Origin: a virus
Virus record (IMG/VR): IMGVR_UViG_3300031857_000201
Span: 1 to 58,573 of that record
DNA: 58,573 nt
Direction: 5' to 3' (one strand)
Each line of letters begins with the position of its first letter. Position 1 is the first letter of the stretch. The position numbers and the translations under genes are program-made. Shown here in pieces: positions 1-8,986 of this stretch. The notes under the pieces were generated by a model. It was not told the origin of the DNA. It did not search any database and worked only from the letters and a program-made list of their open reading frames with translations.

Positions 1-127
1 CCGGAAGTGCCGCTAAATAAACCCATCCTTCGACAGTAAAGTTGCCGTTTCCAAATTCAAGCGCAGTAGTGTCAGGTATTTGAATGTAATCAGTCGTTCC
101 ATTAAAAAAGTTACCCCACCCCGTCTG
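1..127. repeat. Terminal direct repeat, left copy (circular-assembly overlap)
   Basis: These 127 bases are identical to the last 127 bases of the window. Joining the two copies restores one uninterrupted minus-strand reading frame (3477 nt, 1159 codons), so the repeat is best read as the overlap a k-mer assembler leaves on a circular contig, not as a biological long terminal repeat. A circular contig fits a circularly permuted, headful-packaged phage genome. Confidence 0.95.
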
Positions 128-1720
128 ACTGAACGGCGTGAACGTACCCTGCGTGGTATTACCGTTGCGGGTAATCAGGAAGTTGTTGCTGGACGAGTCA
201 AGGAACGAATTGTTGTTCGCGCTTTGCGAGTTTTGCAGGGTCAGCAGGGATGTGTTCGTGACTGCTGTCAGTGGAGCGGTTGAAGGGGTAAATGTGGTAG
301 TGTAAAGCGCTGTGCCTTTAATCACACGCACGTTGGACATGTAGCCGATCAAATAATTCGCATCGGATATTTCAGCCCATCGACCTATGTTTGCGCCAAA
401 CGAACTACCTGTCGTTATATTACTGCTATTCGTGGCGGTTGACCCGTCTTGCACACCATTAACAAACAATCGCATTGAAGTACCGCTGCGGCTTACTGCG
501 ACGTGATACCAATTATTAGCAGTTCTGGTCGTAGTCCCAACAATTATTGCACTACCATTCCATACTTTAAACAGATTTCCTTCAAAATAAATCCCCAAAG
601 ATGCAGTCGTATTTGGGCCTTGCGCATACAGATACGTGTAACCACCCGGCCCTGTTGCTGAAATAGGATATACCCAAAACTCTACCGTAAAATCACCAGT
701 ACCAAACGTAAAAGCTACATTAGTGGCAGTCGTTAAAAACCCAGTAGTCCCACCAAAATAACCAGCCCCAGAGTTAGGATACGTAGTTAACGAGAACGGC
801 GACAGACCAGCAGCACGGGCATCACCATTTACAGTTATAGCAAAGTTATTGGTACTCGCATCTGTGATCCATGTAGGCACGTTAGTAACAGGAGTGCCTG
901 ACAGCTTCAATGTGGTGTAGTTAAAATACGGGTCGTACATGTTCCAGCTACGATTCGCAGCTGCTTGTAGTGCATCAGATACTGTCCAAATTCCCGGAGT
1001 CGCAGCGCCAAGGGCTGGGTTGTATGCTTGGTAGCCAGTGAATGGTGTGAAGGTGCTGACTGCTGCGTTGCCGTTGGCGGTAATAGCAAATGCGTTGGTG
1101 CTTTGGTCTACGATAGCCGGGGAGTTGCAGGTCAGCAGAGACGTGTTGGTGATGTTGAATAATTGGGTAGGCGGTGTGAAGTTCGCAGTATATAGTGCGG
1201 TGCCTTTAAGAACCCTAAAATTAGATATGTAGCCATTCCAAAGATAGGAAGTGCTGTAATATCCACCGACAGCAAAATAAGTGCCAGTATAATTTGTGGT
1301 ATCTGTAATTGACCCACCGGTGCCAATGCTTGTCTCCAACACCCCATTTATATATAGCTTTGTTACTCCAGAAGCTCTAACAATTGCCAAATGCATCCAA
1401 GTGTTAAATGGCAACTTATTACTAGAAGTGGAGTAGGTGAAATTATTAGCGTAAACAGTAATTGAGTTTGTAGTAAATATATTACACGCAACACTATTAG
1501 ACGCAGTTGCGTTTAATCCTCCAGCATTGGTAGATACTTGAAACATTCCATTGTTAGCACCCGACGTTGCATATACCCAATATTCAATCGTAAAGTCGCC
1601 TGTTCCAAAAGAGAAGTTAGCACTGCTAGGCGTACTTAAATAATCCCCCGTCCCGTCAAAGAAAACGGAATATCCGGTGTCTGCGCCGGTGGTGATGATG
1701 TTTCCGGGATATTTGCTCAT
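1..1720 (-). CDS. LamG-domain tail fibre/virion protein, N-terminal part (continues across the circle at 56690-58573)
   Basis: The start codon is ATG at 1720, with a GAGG-type ribosome-binding site inside the end of the upstream gene. The frame is open to base 1 and continues in frame from 58446 down to the stop at 56690, giving 1158 aa in all. The protein is built of repeated concanavalin-A-like (LamG/Laminin_G_3) modules, visible from recurring YFDGTGDYLS, GDFTVEFW and VLKGTALYT patterns about 200 residues apart. Such modules bind glycans, so a role in host-surface recognition is likely (inference). It is the sister of the LamG protein encoded immediately upstream and lies downstream of the other fibre genes in the late minus operon. 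The exact virion position (fibre or capsid decoration) cannot be told. Confidence 0.85.
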   Translation of the reverse strand, partial: MSKYPGNIITTGADTGYSVFFDGTGDYLSTPSSANFSFGTGDFTIEYWVYATSGANNGMFQVSTNAGGLNATASNSVACNIFTTNSITVYANNFTYSTSSNKLPFNTWMHLAIVRASGVTKLYINGVLETSIGTGGSITDTTNYTGTYFAVGGYYSTSYLWNGYISNFRVLKGTALYTANFTPPTQLFNITNTSLLTCNSPAIVDQSTNAFAITANGNAAVSTFTPFTGYQAYNPALGAATPGIWTVSDALQAAANRSWNMYDPYFNYTTLKLSGTPVTNVPTWITDASTNNFAITVNGDARAAGLSPFSLTTYPNSGAGYFGGTTGFLTTATNVAFTFGTGDFTVEFWVYPISATGPGGYTYLYAQGPNTTASLGIYFEGNLFKVWNGSAIIVGTTTRTANNWYHVAVSRSGTSMRLFVNGVQDGSTATNSSNITTGSSFGANIGRWAEISDANYLIGYMSNVRVIKGTALYTTTFTPSTAPLTAVTNTSLLTLQNSQSANNNSFLDSSSNNFLITRNGNTTQGTFTPFSQTGWGNFFNGTTDYIQIPDTTALEFGNGNFTVEGWVYLAALP

Positions 1721-1723
1721 GTC

Positions 1724-3844
1724 TTATTGCCTCGGTAGTGCGACTTGCGGAGGTGTAAAGTTTCTGGTGTAACGGGCGATGCCTTTGGTTACGCGAAGGT
1801 CGTCCATATAGCCGTTATACTCATATGTTGTAGCAGTGCCAAATCTTCCCACCCATAAGGTCGTTCCTTGATATAAAAAAGCAGCGCTTTGGGTTGGGTT
1901 TGTTATCGTTTGGGCTACGCCATTTACATAAATAGAAATTCTATTTGCATCGTTACGCACAAGAGCGATGTGATACCAAGTTCCAGTAACAAAATTAAAT
2001 GAGCAGGAAGCTATAGTGCCGGGGACTCCACCAAACTGCGCCTCCAATCCAGTGGAAGTAACTGTAAAATAAGTAGGCGCAGTAGCGTTATCAGAAAATA
2101 ACATCCTGTAATTTGCCTGTGCTGCGGTTAAATAAAACCATCCCTCTACTGTAAAAGGGGAGTTGGCGGGAATAGAAAATGCGCCCGACATTGGCATACT
2201 AAGCCAATCTCCGGTGCCATCTAGAAATATACTTCCACTGCCATACTTCACGACACTGGTACTGACCTGCGCGTTGCCGACTGTCTCCAAGTTGTTCTTC
2301 ATCGTGCCGTCGAGGATACCGGCATTCGTGAAGTTCAGGAGAAGTGAACAAGACGAAGCATCAAACGTAGTGTTGACATTTGTTGTGCTTGAATATGCAG
2401 ATGCCGAGGCAGAACCAGAGGTGGATAGCAGTGCTATTGGAGCCGAAAACGCACCCGTATAAACAGCCACACCCTTCACAATTCTAAAATTCGCCAAATA
2501 GCCCTGCATTGGGAAAGAGTCGCTACTGATCTTACACAAAACACTAGAGCTACCGACATTTCCACTATACGTAGCAGAACCAACAGAAACACCATTGCGA
2601 TACATCGTTATTGTCGTGCCGTTTCTAACAATGGCGTAATGGCTCCATGTTCCAACAACATCGGACTGACTCGCGGTAATAGTGCTTGATCCGTTGTAAT
2701 AAAAAATCATCGTCCCTCCATTTGGCTGCACTGTGCAGTTAGGAGCGGTTGCATAATTAATATCTAAAATTGTTCTGCTACTTGATATAGAAAGTGGGTA
2801 ATACCAGAACTCAACGGTAAAGTTTCCAGTGCTGAAGTTAAACGCTGCATTAGCAGCGGCACTAAGATAATCTCCTGTCCCATCAAAGTACCCGGAACTG
2901 CCCGTTATTGTTGGGGTGTATTGGTATTGCGGAGCAAACGGAGAAAAAGCTTGGACGTATGGAGTACCAACAAGCGTGATGGTCTTTGGAGTTCCACTAT
3001 TATCAGCAAATCGATTGCTTTGGCATGTCAATAATGAAACATCGGTCGAAGTTGCGCCTTGCGATGTCGTGGTCAACGCAGCCGATGGAGGAATAAAAAC
3101 AACCGTTCCGGAGGTCGTACTGGCTGTTTGATAAGACGTAGGTATGCTTCCTTTAATCAACCTCACGTTCGATATATAGCCAGCCGCATTGTATCCAGCA
3201 ACACCAGTATTCATTAAAAACAAGTTACCTGTAGCAGACCAGTTATTTGCGTCTGTACCTGCAACAGCTAAAACACCATTGACAAAAATACGAGTATCGT
3301 TTGCCGCTGTAGAATTTCTTGTTATTACAACATGAGTCCACTGATTTAGAGGTATTTGATATGAATTGGTCGTAATTACAGCTCCCGTTCCACGCGCATT
3401 TAATGCAACACCTGCATTGAGATTTCTACTGATATACCATCCGGTACTAACAGTCTCAATTGATGCAAATACAGCGTCACTTCCACCTGCTGCCGTGGGG
3501 TATACGAAAAATTCAATGGTGTACTTGCCAGTACCAAACGCATATGCAGCTTGAGAGCCACAATTAATATAGTCAGTCCCCGCTGTTTGGCAAAAGTTAC
3601 TCCACCCCGTTGCGCTAAAAGGCGAGAAACTACCTTGGGTCATCCCCGGATTGCCGCCATTGCGGGTGATCGCAAAGGCATTGCTGCTGGAATCTAAGAA
3701 CGTGTTGTTCTGCGCACCACCTGCTGCGTTATCGGCCTGCAATAGTAACGTGGTGTTTCTGAACAGGGGGTCAGTCACCCACCGCTGACTTGTCAGTGCT
3801 TGTGCTTGTTGGGCTAGGTTCCATACACCTTGGTACTGCGGCAT
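1724..3844 (-). CDS. LamG-domain tail fibre/virion protein (706 aa)
   Basis: This protein has three LamG-like concanavalin-A modules. Each has the pattern FDGTGDYLS, (F/L)TVE(F/G)W, a WxHxAxVRN strand, an IxxNGV strand and a closing RxxKGxAxYT segment. The N-terminus (GVWNLAQQAQAL) precedes the first module and may be an attachment segment. The modules are known carbohydrate or cell-surface binding folds, so receptor binding or virion decoration is inferred. The gene sits between a MAHFAKLDENN-type tail protein (3 bp away) and the circle-spanning LamG gene (3 bp away), consistent with one translationally coupled fibre block. The two LamG genes are probably paralogues from duplication. Confidence 0.85.
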   Translation of the reverse strand: MPQYQGVWNLAQQAQALTSQRWVTDPLFRNTTLLLQADNAAGGAQNNTFLDSSSNAFAITRNGGNPGMTQGSFSPFSATGWSNFCQTAGTDYINCGSQAAYAFGTGKYTIEFFVYPTAAGGSDAVFASIETVSTGWYISRNLNAGVALNARGTGAVITTNSYQIPLNQWTHVVITRNSTAANDTRIFVNGVLAVAGTDANNWSATGNLFLMNTGVAGYNAAGYISNVRLIKGSIPTSYQTASTTSGTVVFIPPSAALTTTSQGATSTDVSLLTCQSNRFADNSGTPKTITLVGTPYVQAFSPFAPQYQYTPTITGSSGYFDGTGDYLSAAANAAFNFSTGNFTVEFWYYPLSISSSRTILDINYATAPNCTVQPNGGTMIFYYNGSSTITASQSDVVGTWSHYAIVRNGTTITMYRNGVSVGSATYSGNVGSSSVLCKISSDSFPMQGYLANFRIVKGVAVYTGAFSAPIALLSTSGSASASAYSSTTNVNTTFDASSCSLLLNFTNAGILDGTMKNNLETVGNAQVSTSVVKYGSGSIFLDGTGDWLSMPMSGAFSIPANSPFTVEGWFYLTAAQANYRMLFSDNATAPTYFTVTSTGLEAQFGGVPGTIASCSFNFVTGTWYHIALVRNDANRISIYVNGVAQTITNPTQSAAFLYQGTTLWVGRFGTATTYEYNGYMDDLRVTKGIARYTRNFTPPQVALPRQ

Positions 3845-3847
3845 GGC

Positions 3848-4294
3848 TTACTCCAATCCGGAAATCTGCTGGCTGGTCAGTGCTTGTATATCTGCCGTGG
3901 TTAACGCAGGGATATCTGCTGACTCCAGCACTACCGGGGCTTGCGTCTCAATAACCATCTGCGGCTCAACTTCAACAACAGGTTCGATGACAGGAGCATC
4001 AACACTAGGAGCCACGACAGGAGAACGAAATTCATTAGCATCTGCGTCATATGTATCTCCTATACTTGCATACTTGCCACGGAAATTACCGTTGTAGCTG
4101 GTCTGCGCCCAGCAGGTGTCTGCACCATACAACCCTTGGAGAAACTGAATACCCCTCTCTTCCGACAGCACTAATTTTTCCTTAATGAAGCCATTCTCTA
4201 TAATAACTTCCGAATTAATAGCCAACTCATTGTTGTGCACTACAAACACCGCAGTAACTGTATTATTTTCATCAAGCTTTGCAAAATGAGCCAT
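3848..4294 (-). CDS. Conserved phage tail-associated protein (MAHFAKLDENN family)
   Basis: The 148-aa product starts MAHFAKLDENNTVT, the typical opening of a small protein family common in fibre regions of aquatic phages, whose members also carry the QTSYNGNFR and YDADxNEF segments seen here. I chose ATG 4294 rather than the longer frame (to 4399) because it matches the family start, has GAGGT upstream and leaves only 7 bp after the preceding gene. The C-terminal 60 residues are rich in proline, valine and acidic residues and look disordered. The molecular role is unknown; the neighbourhood says virion or fibre. Confidence 0.75.
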   Translation of the reverse strand: MAHFAKLDENNTVTAVFVVHNNELAINSEVIIENGFIKEKLVLSEERGIQFLQGLYGADTCWAQTSYNGNFRGKYASIGDTYDADANEFRSPVVAPSVDAPVIEPVVEVEPQMVIETQAPVVLESADIPALTTADIQALTSQQISGLE

Positions 4295-4301
4295 ATCAAC
4301 C

Positions 4302-5210
4302 TCAGAATGTAATGCTGCCGCTGCCGGTAAAAATGTAAACCCAACGGCCATTAAAAACGTATATTGAAGGAGAACCTGTAACCGATGCGGCAGGGGCATA
4401 TGTAATTGGGTACGTTAGTATCACAACTCCGGAAGACCCTGAACCACCGGCGGAAGTGCCGCCAACGTTGACCCTCGTACCGCCGCCGCCACCCGCTCCA
4501 AAATTGGCTGTAGCATTTGATCCTGCTGCGGTGCCACCAGCACCAGCTCCGCCACCACCTGTGGCAGAACCTCCAGTATTAGATCCTCCACCACCACCGC
4601 CCCCGGCTCTTGTTATGGCCGCTCCAGTAATACTAGAAGTCACACCAGAGCCGCCCGTCCCGCCTGTGCCAGTACCTGTTGCATACGCTCCTGAGTAACC
4701 TTGGCTCGTCGTGCCATTCCCTACAAGAGTGGCACCGCCACCGACACTACCAGCGCCCCCGCCCCCACCAGCTCCTATCGCACCAATATTTGCAACGGCA
4801 GTTTGCCAGCCTCCTCCACTACCACCGGATGTAGCATCTTGATTACTTGGAAATCCACCTCCGCCTCGTCCACCGCCAGTAGCAGTTATGCTACTAAACA
4901 CTGAATTAGACCCACCTGCGCTTGCTCCACCACCACCACCTACTGTAACTGTGTAGGCCACGCCACGAGTAATGGCTAAAGGAGATTCAGCGCTTGCGCC
5001 ACCACCAGATGATTCTCCTACAACGGACGATCTATATCCTCCGGCACCACCGCCCCCTCCGACCCATGTGTCGCCATCTACGGAGATCGTCCCGCCCCCT
5101 CCCCCTCCTGCTAATACAACGTACTGGACATTTGGCGTAATGAACACGTTGTTAGCAACGGGGTTATATCCACTGGATATGAAATTACCGGGGATAGAGC
5201 GCAAAGGCAT
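4302..5210 (-). CDS. Glycine-rich tail fibre/adhesin protein
   Basis: The 302-aa product has a short N-terminal strand region (FITPNVQYVVLAGGGGG) followed by about 220 residues dominated by GGGG, GGAG and GGS tracts, and a C-terminal YPITYAPA...IYVFNGRWVYIFTGSGSITF strand region. Glycine-rich blocks of this type are known in phage adhesins, where they form polyglycine-II sheets that contact host receptors (T4-like gp38, S16). Here the role as a receptor-binding tip is inferred from composition and position among fibre genes. Proline-rich reading frames on the opposite strand are shadows of the glycine codons. Confidence 0.7.
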   Translation of the reverse strand: MPLRSIPGNFISSGYNPVANNVFITPNVQYVVLAGGGGGGTISVDGDTWVGGGGGAGGYRSSVVGESSGGGASAESPLAITRGVAYTVTVGGGGGASAGGSNSVFSSITATGGGRGGGGFPSNQDATSGGSGGGWQTAVANIGAIGAGGGGGAGSVGGGATLVGNGTTSQGYSGAYATGTGTGGTGGSGVTSSITGAAITRAGGGGGGGSNTGGSATGGGGAGAGGTAAGSNATANFGAGGGGGTRVNVGGTSAGGSGSSGVVILTYPITYAPAASVTGSPSIYVFNGRWVYIFTGSGSITF

Positions 5211-5220
5211 ACTTCACCTA

Positions 5221-5628
5221 TTAGGTAATAGCTTCAAACGTCGCGGTGAAAGTCAGAGCAGATGCCGTGCCGGAAAATGCAGCCACCGACTGGTTCTCCG
5301 TGACGTATATTGAATTCGTCTTGTCGATAATAACCAATGTAGAATTCGGAGGGACTGAAATCTGATACGCCGGGTAGGTAATCACAGTAGCTGATCCGAA
5401 TGTAGCATTGTTACCTACTGCAATCGTGGCAGTCGCTGCCGAAGCAGTAGTATTGGATGCGGTGATTGAGGTCACGCGGTTTACTGTGTTGGTGGCTGGC
5501 TTCAGGCCAGTTAATGAAGTGGTCCCGTCATACGTCCACGAAGTCGTGGCAGTAGCCGCAGCTGAAGGGATAACGTAAGCGGTATTTCCGTAAATACTCG
5601 TTACATTGACAATATTCGGGTTAGCCAT
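5221..5628 (-). CDS. Virion structural protein, function unknown (135 aa)
   Basis: The product is rich in threonine, alanine, valine and serine with alternating hydrophobic residues, as in beta-structured virion proteins; the segment VPPNSTLVIIDKTNSIYV resembles strands of a jelly-roll. There are no cysteines, signal peptide or catalytic motifs. AAGGAG lies just upstream of the ATG at 5628. It lies between the glycine-rich protein and a repeat-containing fibre protein in the late operon, which supports a tail or decoration role. Confidence 0.6.
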   Translation of the reverse strand: MANPNIVNVTSIYGNTAYVIPSAAATATTSWTYDGTTSLTGLKPATNTVNRVTSITASNTTASAATATIAVGNNATFGSATVITYPAYQISVPPNSTLVIIDKTNSIYVTENQSVAAFSGTASALTFTATFEAIT

Positions 5629-5638
5629 TTAATACTCC

Positions 5639-6238
5639 TTAGAAGCCGAAGATCATCGCCATAGCGATGCTTTTACCTGTTGTAATACCGCCACCACCGC
5701 CAGTGGCCGAAAGCGTACCGCCGACGAATGTCAAATTAGACCCAATAGTTACGTTGCTAAACCCACCTGATCCATTGCCGTATAAGATGGAAGTGCCTGA
5801 AGTAGCCGGTGCGTAGTCAGTGCCGGATACCGCGTTACTAAAACCGCCAGAACCGTCACCTTTTAAAATTGCAGTGCCGCTAGTCGCTGGGGCGTAATCG
5901 GTGCCTGAAACTGCTGCAGAAATGGCTGTACCGTTACCCTTGAGAACGCCAGTAACAGTAGTCGACAGGGTAATAGCAGGAGTCGTCGTTGGATTCGCGA
6001 CAGTGCCCGCTAATCCATTAGTATTGACCACCGATATCGTGGACACTGTGCCGGTTGCACCATCTTTGGTCGCGATGACTTGCACAACGTTCGAGCTGTC
6101 TTTATAAAACAACTTGCCGTCAGCGATGTTGATCGCGAGTTCCGCACCATTGGTATTATCCAGATTCCCAGCCGACGGGGTAGCTGAAGGGGTGCTGCTG
6201 GCATATAGCTTTATTGGTGTATAACCTGTTTGGGCCAT
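5639..6238 (-). CDS. Repeat-containing tail fibre protein (199 aa)
   Basis: The N-terminus (YTPIKLYASSTPSATPSAGNL, NGAELAINIADGKLFYKD) is a segment widely seen in phage fibre proteins, usually forming a trimeric shaft. It is followed by near-identical repeats of a roughly 29-residue unit containing VSGTDYAPATSGT and LxGxGSGGFSN. The C-terminus is GITTGKSIAMAMIFGF. The ATG at 6238 overlaps the stop of the upstream 803-aa fibre gene as TAATG, so the two are translationally coupled. A trimeric fibre subunit is inferred. Confidence 0.7.
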   Translation of the reverse strand: MAQTGYTPIKLYASSTPSATPSAGNLDNTNGAELAINIADGKLFYKDSSNVVQVIATKDGATGTVSTISVVNTNGLAGTVANPTTTPAITLSTTVTGVLKGNGTAISAAVSGTDYAPATSGTAILKGDGSGGFSNAVSGTDYAPATSGTSILYGNGSGGFSNVTIGSNLTFVGGTLSATGGGGGITTGKSIAMAMIFGF

Positions 6239-8649
6239 TAGAATGTACCTCCGGAGATTCCTGAAGTGGCAACAATATTCGCTGCAGTTAATGTATTAGA
6301 AGATGGGTTATAGGTCATATCAGTATCTACGCATACCCCATTACTACCGCTGGTACCTGGCATAAACGCCATGTAATAAGTGCTGTTGGCCGTAACTGCT
6401 GTAGTTGTTACATTAGCTGCGTTACCTACGTCAAGAGTAGATTGCGCCGCATAAGTAGGCGCACCTGCGCCTGCAACCAAAACGTACCCCGTAGATCCAA
6501 GTGCCAAAGACGTTAGCGAGGTAGTGCCATTGGCGTACACTAAATCACCGGCGGTGTAAGAGGTCAACCCGGTGCCGCCATAAGCGGCTTGGATGGTGCT
6601 CGCGTTCCAAGTGCCGGTGGTAAGCGTTCCGACGCCGGTAATACCGGTGTAAGAACCGCTGATGTAACTTGACCCTACGGTACCCGAGGTGATCTGATTA
6701 CCATCAATAGCAATATTGGTGTCCGCCAAAGCCGTCAATTGGCCCTGAGCGTTGACAGTCGCGGTTAAAGTCTTGCTGGCGGCACCATACGATGCTGCGG
6801 TAACCCCGGTATTAGTAATACTAAACTGTGTACCAGATAACGTTAGACCAGTACCGGCACTATAAATCTGAGCACTGGATATTTGGGCAAAGGTAATAGC
6901 TGTGGTGCCAAATGTTATAACACCTGCTGTGTTACAAACATAAGTCTCACCAGCACCTGTATTACCACTAGTAACGAAGAATGCGTCCCCATTACCTAAA
7001 GCATTTGTATCTTTTAAACCGTAACTATCAGCGTCAGCGGTTCGAGTTAGCACCCACGCGGTTGAACCATCGCCAACAATGGTTACCTCATATACGCCAT
7101 TCTCAAATTGATTTGTCTGGTTGTAAACCAGAATACGATCGCCAATCTGCGCGGTAGGGCCATCTGGCGCAAATGCAACTAATGCGCCTGCATTTGTTAG
7201 CGTAGCGCCAACACCTGCAGTTCCGTTATTGTATGTGGCATTTAAATTACCGGTACTATTTGGTACCTCGTATTTGACGGGCGCATGATACGTAATACCG
7301 GTAGCTACTAAGGTGTCGACATACTGCTTCGTCGCTGCCTGCAGATTCGAAGTCGGGTCCTGTGTGAGCGTTACTGATGTCAGACCCGCCAAAGTAGTCG
7401 AAGTGCCGCCCAACGCGATGTTAGTCGAGCCAATCGTCACCGACGAATTATCGAGGGCGTTATTCGGAATGGCAGTTAGAGTGTTCGTCGCGCCAGAAAT
7501 CGACTTGTTGGTAAAGGTCTGCGTACCTGCCAGAGTTGCAACGGTCGAATCAATCGCAATTGTTACCGGCGACCCGCCGTTGAAGCTACCACCACTCAAG
7601 CCGGTGCCGATAGTCAAAGTGCTAGTAGTCGAAGCGGTAATAGTCGTTGAACCCCCGAGGGATACCGAGTTGCCATTAATGGTTACTGAACTATTAGCCA
7701 ACTGGGCGTTGCTGATTGTGCCGCTCAGATCAGTCGTCGGAACGGTGGCCGAAGCTGTCATTACCGCCGTGCCATTGCCTTTAACGTATCCGGTTAAAGT
7801 AGTAGCGCCTGTACCGCCATTGGCAGGCGTTAGAGTACCACCTAGTGTCAAAGTGCCAATGGACGTAATAGGCCCACCTGAGAACGTCATGCCGGTACTA
7901 CCACCCGACGCGTTAATTGACGTTACCCCCGCGCCAACTGCAATTGACCCCCAGACATTATTGGCATAGCCTTCAAAGTTAGCGGTTTCTTCATTGTACC
8001 GAATGGTGCCATTAACGGGTATTGGGCTGCGGTCAGCTGTCTGACCTTTTGGTAGCACAATACCTGCAAGCCCGGGAAGTACAGCATTACTTGCAATACT
8101 AAAAGTAGGGTTACCTGCAGTACCTTGCGGGTTGGCAACATCAATTTGGTCAGTTGTGCCTGCAAGCTGCCGTACAGTGGCACCAGTGCCTAGCAAAGTC
8201 AATTGCCCAAAGCCACTTAAACCAGCTATGGTTGCGGATAGGCCATCCAGTGCAATAGTTGGGTCGCCAGAAACACCCGAGCCGTTGGTAATAGTCAATC
8301 CTTGGCCAGAAACTTGAATGCTTCTAGAGGCCAGATTGCCACTGGATGTCTTGGCCAGCATACCAGTGCTAACATTAATTAGGCTTAATAGTTCTGCAGT
8401 TGGGCTAATTTGGTACTGCCCAAGCGCGCCCCCATCAGTAACAGTTAGACCTGCGCCAACGCCGATATATCGGCTATTAGGCAGCGTGGTTTGTAAGCCA
8501 ACTGTTAAGAAAGTCTGAGTTTGCGATGGGCTAGCAGAAATGGCAGCTGTTGTTGTTTTAACAGTAACGCCATTTTGCACAATGGGTACAGACTCTGCGC
8601 CAGTAATAGGCCCAGCATTTGGGAGTTGCGTAATCTGTATGTTGGCCAT
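6238..8649 (-). CDS. Long tail fibre protein (803 aa)
   Basis: This is a long, low-complexity beta-rich protein full of Thr, Gly, Ser and Ala with repeats such as GTLTLGGTLTPANGGTG and NxSVTIGS, typical of trimeric fibre shafts. The N-terminus (ITQLPNAGPITGAESVPIVQNGVTV) matches the N-terminus of the 194-aa protein at 10482-11066, suggesting a shared attachment domain. A central segment (ATKQYVDTLVATGITYHAPVK) is a known phage fibre motif. The C-terminus SGISGGTF encodes the ribosome-binding site for the next gene. It is likely the main side fibre or tailspike shaft; no enzymatic motif was seen. Confidence 0.75.
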   Translation of the reverse strand: MANIQITQLPNAGPITGAESVPIVQNGVTVKTTTAAISASPSQTQTFLTVGLQTTLPNSRYIGVGAGLTVTDGGALGQYQISPTAELLSLINVSTGMLAKTSSGNLASRSIQVSGQGLTITNGSGVSGDPTIALDGLSATIAGLSGFGQLTLLGTGATVRQLAGTTDQIDVANPQGTAGNPTFSIASNAVLPGLAGIVLPKGQTADRSPIPVNGTIRYNEETANFEGYANNVWGSIAVGAGVTSINASGGSTGMTFSGGPITSIGTLTLGGTLTPANGGTGATTLTGYVKGNGTAVMTASATVPTTDLSGTISNAQLANSSVTINGNSVSLGGSTTITASTTSTLTIGTGLSGGSFNGGSPVTIAIDSTVATLAGTQTFTNKSISGATNTLTAIPNNALDNSSVTIGSTNIALGGTSTTLAGLTSVTLTQDPTSNLQAATKQYVDTLVATGITYHAPVKYEVPNSTGNLNATYNNGTAGVGATLTNAGALVAFAPDGPTAQIGDRILVYNQTNQFENGVYEVTIVGDGSTAWVLTRTADADSYGLKDTNALGNGDAFFVTSGNTGAGETYVCNTAGVITFGTTAITFAQISSAQIYSAGTGLTLSGTQFSITNTGVTAASYGAASKTLTATVNAQGQLTALADTNIAIDGNQITSGTVGSSYISGSYTGITGVGTLTTGTWNASTIQAAYGGTGLTSYTAGDLVYANGTTSLTSLALGSTGYVLVAGAGAPTYAAQSTLDVGNAANVTTTAVTANSTYYMAFMPGTSGSNGVCVDTDMTYNPSSNTLTAANIVATSGISGGTF

Positions 8650-8650
8650 G

Positions 8651-8986
8651 TTAAGGACTCAAATTATCCAAGTTGCCGTTATTCTCAGGAGTATCAACAT
8701 TTTGCTCCGGAGAAATTTCATAATTCTCGTACGGTCCGGTTATTAATGCATCCGGATTCGTAGCAATGTCAGCATCAGGTCGCGGAAAACGTATCGCGAT
8801 TTTCTCAGGCTGCCTTGCCGGCAATCTATACGGATCAAATTGATCTTTGCAACCTTGATTACATACTCTTAAGCCAGGAAAGTTAGGGTCTTGGCTTAAA
8901 TCTACATACGCTCTCTTCATACGGCAACGATCGCATATTGCTATGCTGATGATGCTATTGCCAGTGGTGTCGAGAGTGCGTGGCAT
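8651..8986 (-). CDS. Small zinc-ribbon-like phage protein (111 aa)
   Basis: The N-terminal half contains CDRC (CxxC) and, about 25 residues later, CNQGC, a spacing suited to a four-cysteine zinc site. It is followed by a proline- and acid-rich tail (RLPARQPEKIA, then DxxTNPDALITGPYENY). The ATG at 8986 overlaps the stop of the upstream adaptor gene as TAATG. It lies between the adaptor and the long fibre and is probably a small connector or structural protein; no function can be assigned. Confidence 0.6.
   Translation of the reverse strand: MPRTLDTTGNSIISIAICDRCRMKRAYVDLSQDPNFPGLRVCNQGCKDQFDPYRLPARQPEKIAIRFPRPDADIATNPDALITGPYENYEISPEQNVDTPENNGNLDNLSP

Noticed and set aside
1-127. Biological long terminal repeat
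   Set aside because: Length 127 and perfect identity with an open gene across the join fit an assembler k-mer overlap better than a packaged terminal repeat.
4456-5313. Proline-rich plus-strand frames
   Set aside because: They are the complement of glycine codons in the glycine-rich fibre gene.
7313-7969. Plus-strand frame of 218 aa rich in Val, Pro and Ala
   Set aside because: Antisense to the low-complexity long fibre gene; the Val/Pro pattern mirrors Thr/Gly codons of the real gene.
1-8649. Diversity-generating retroelement acting on the fibre genes
   Set aside because: No reverse transcriptase frame with a YxDD motif is present in the window, and no template/variable repeat pair was recognised.
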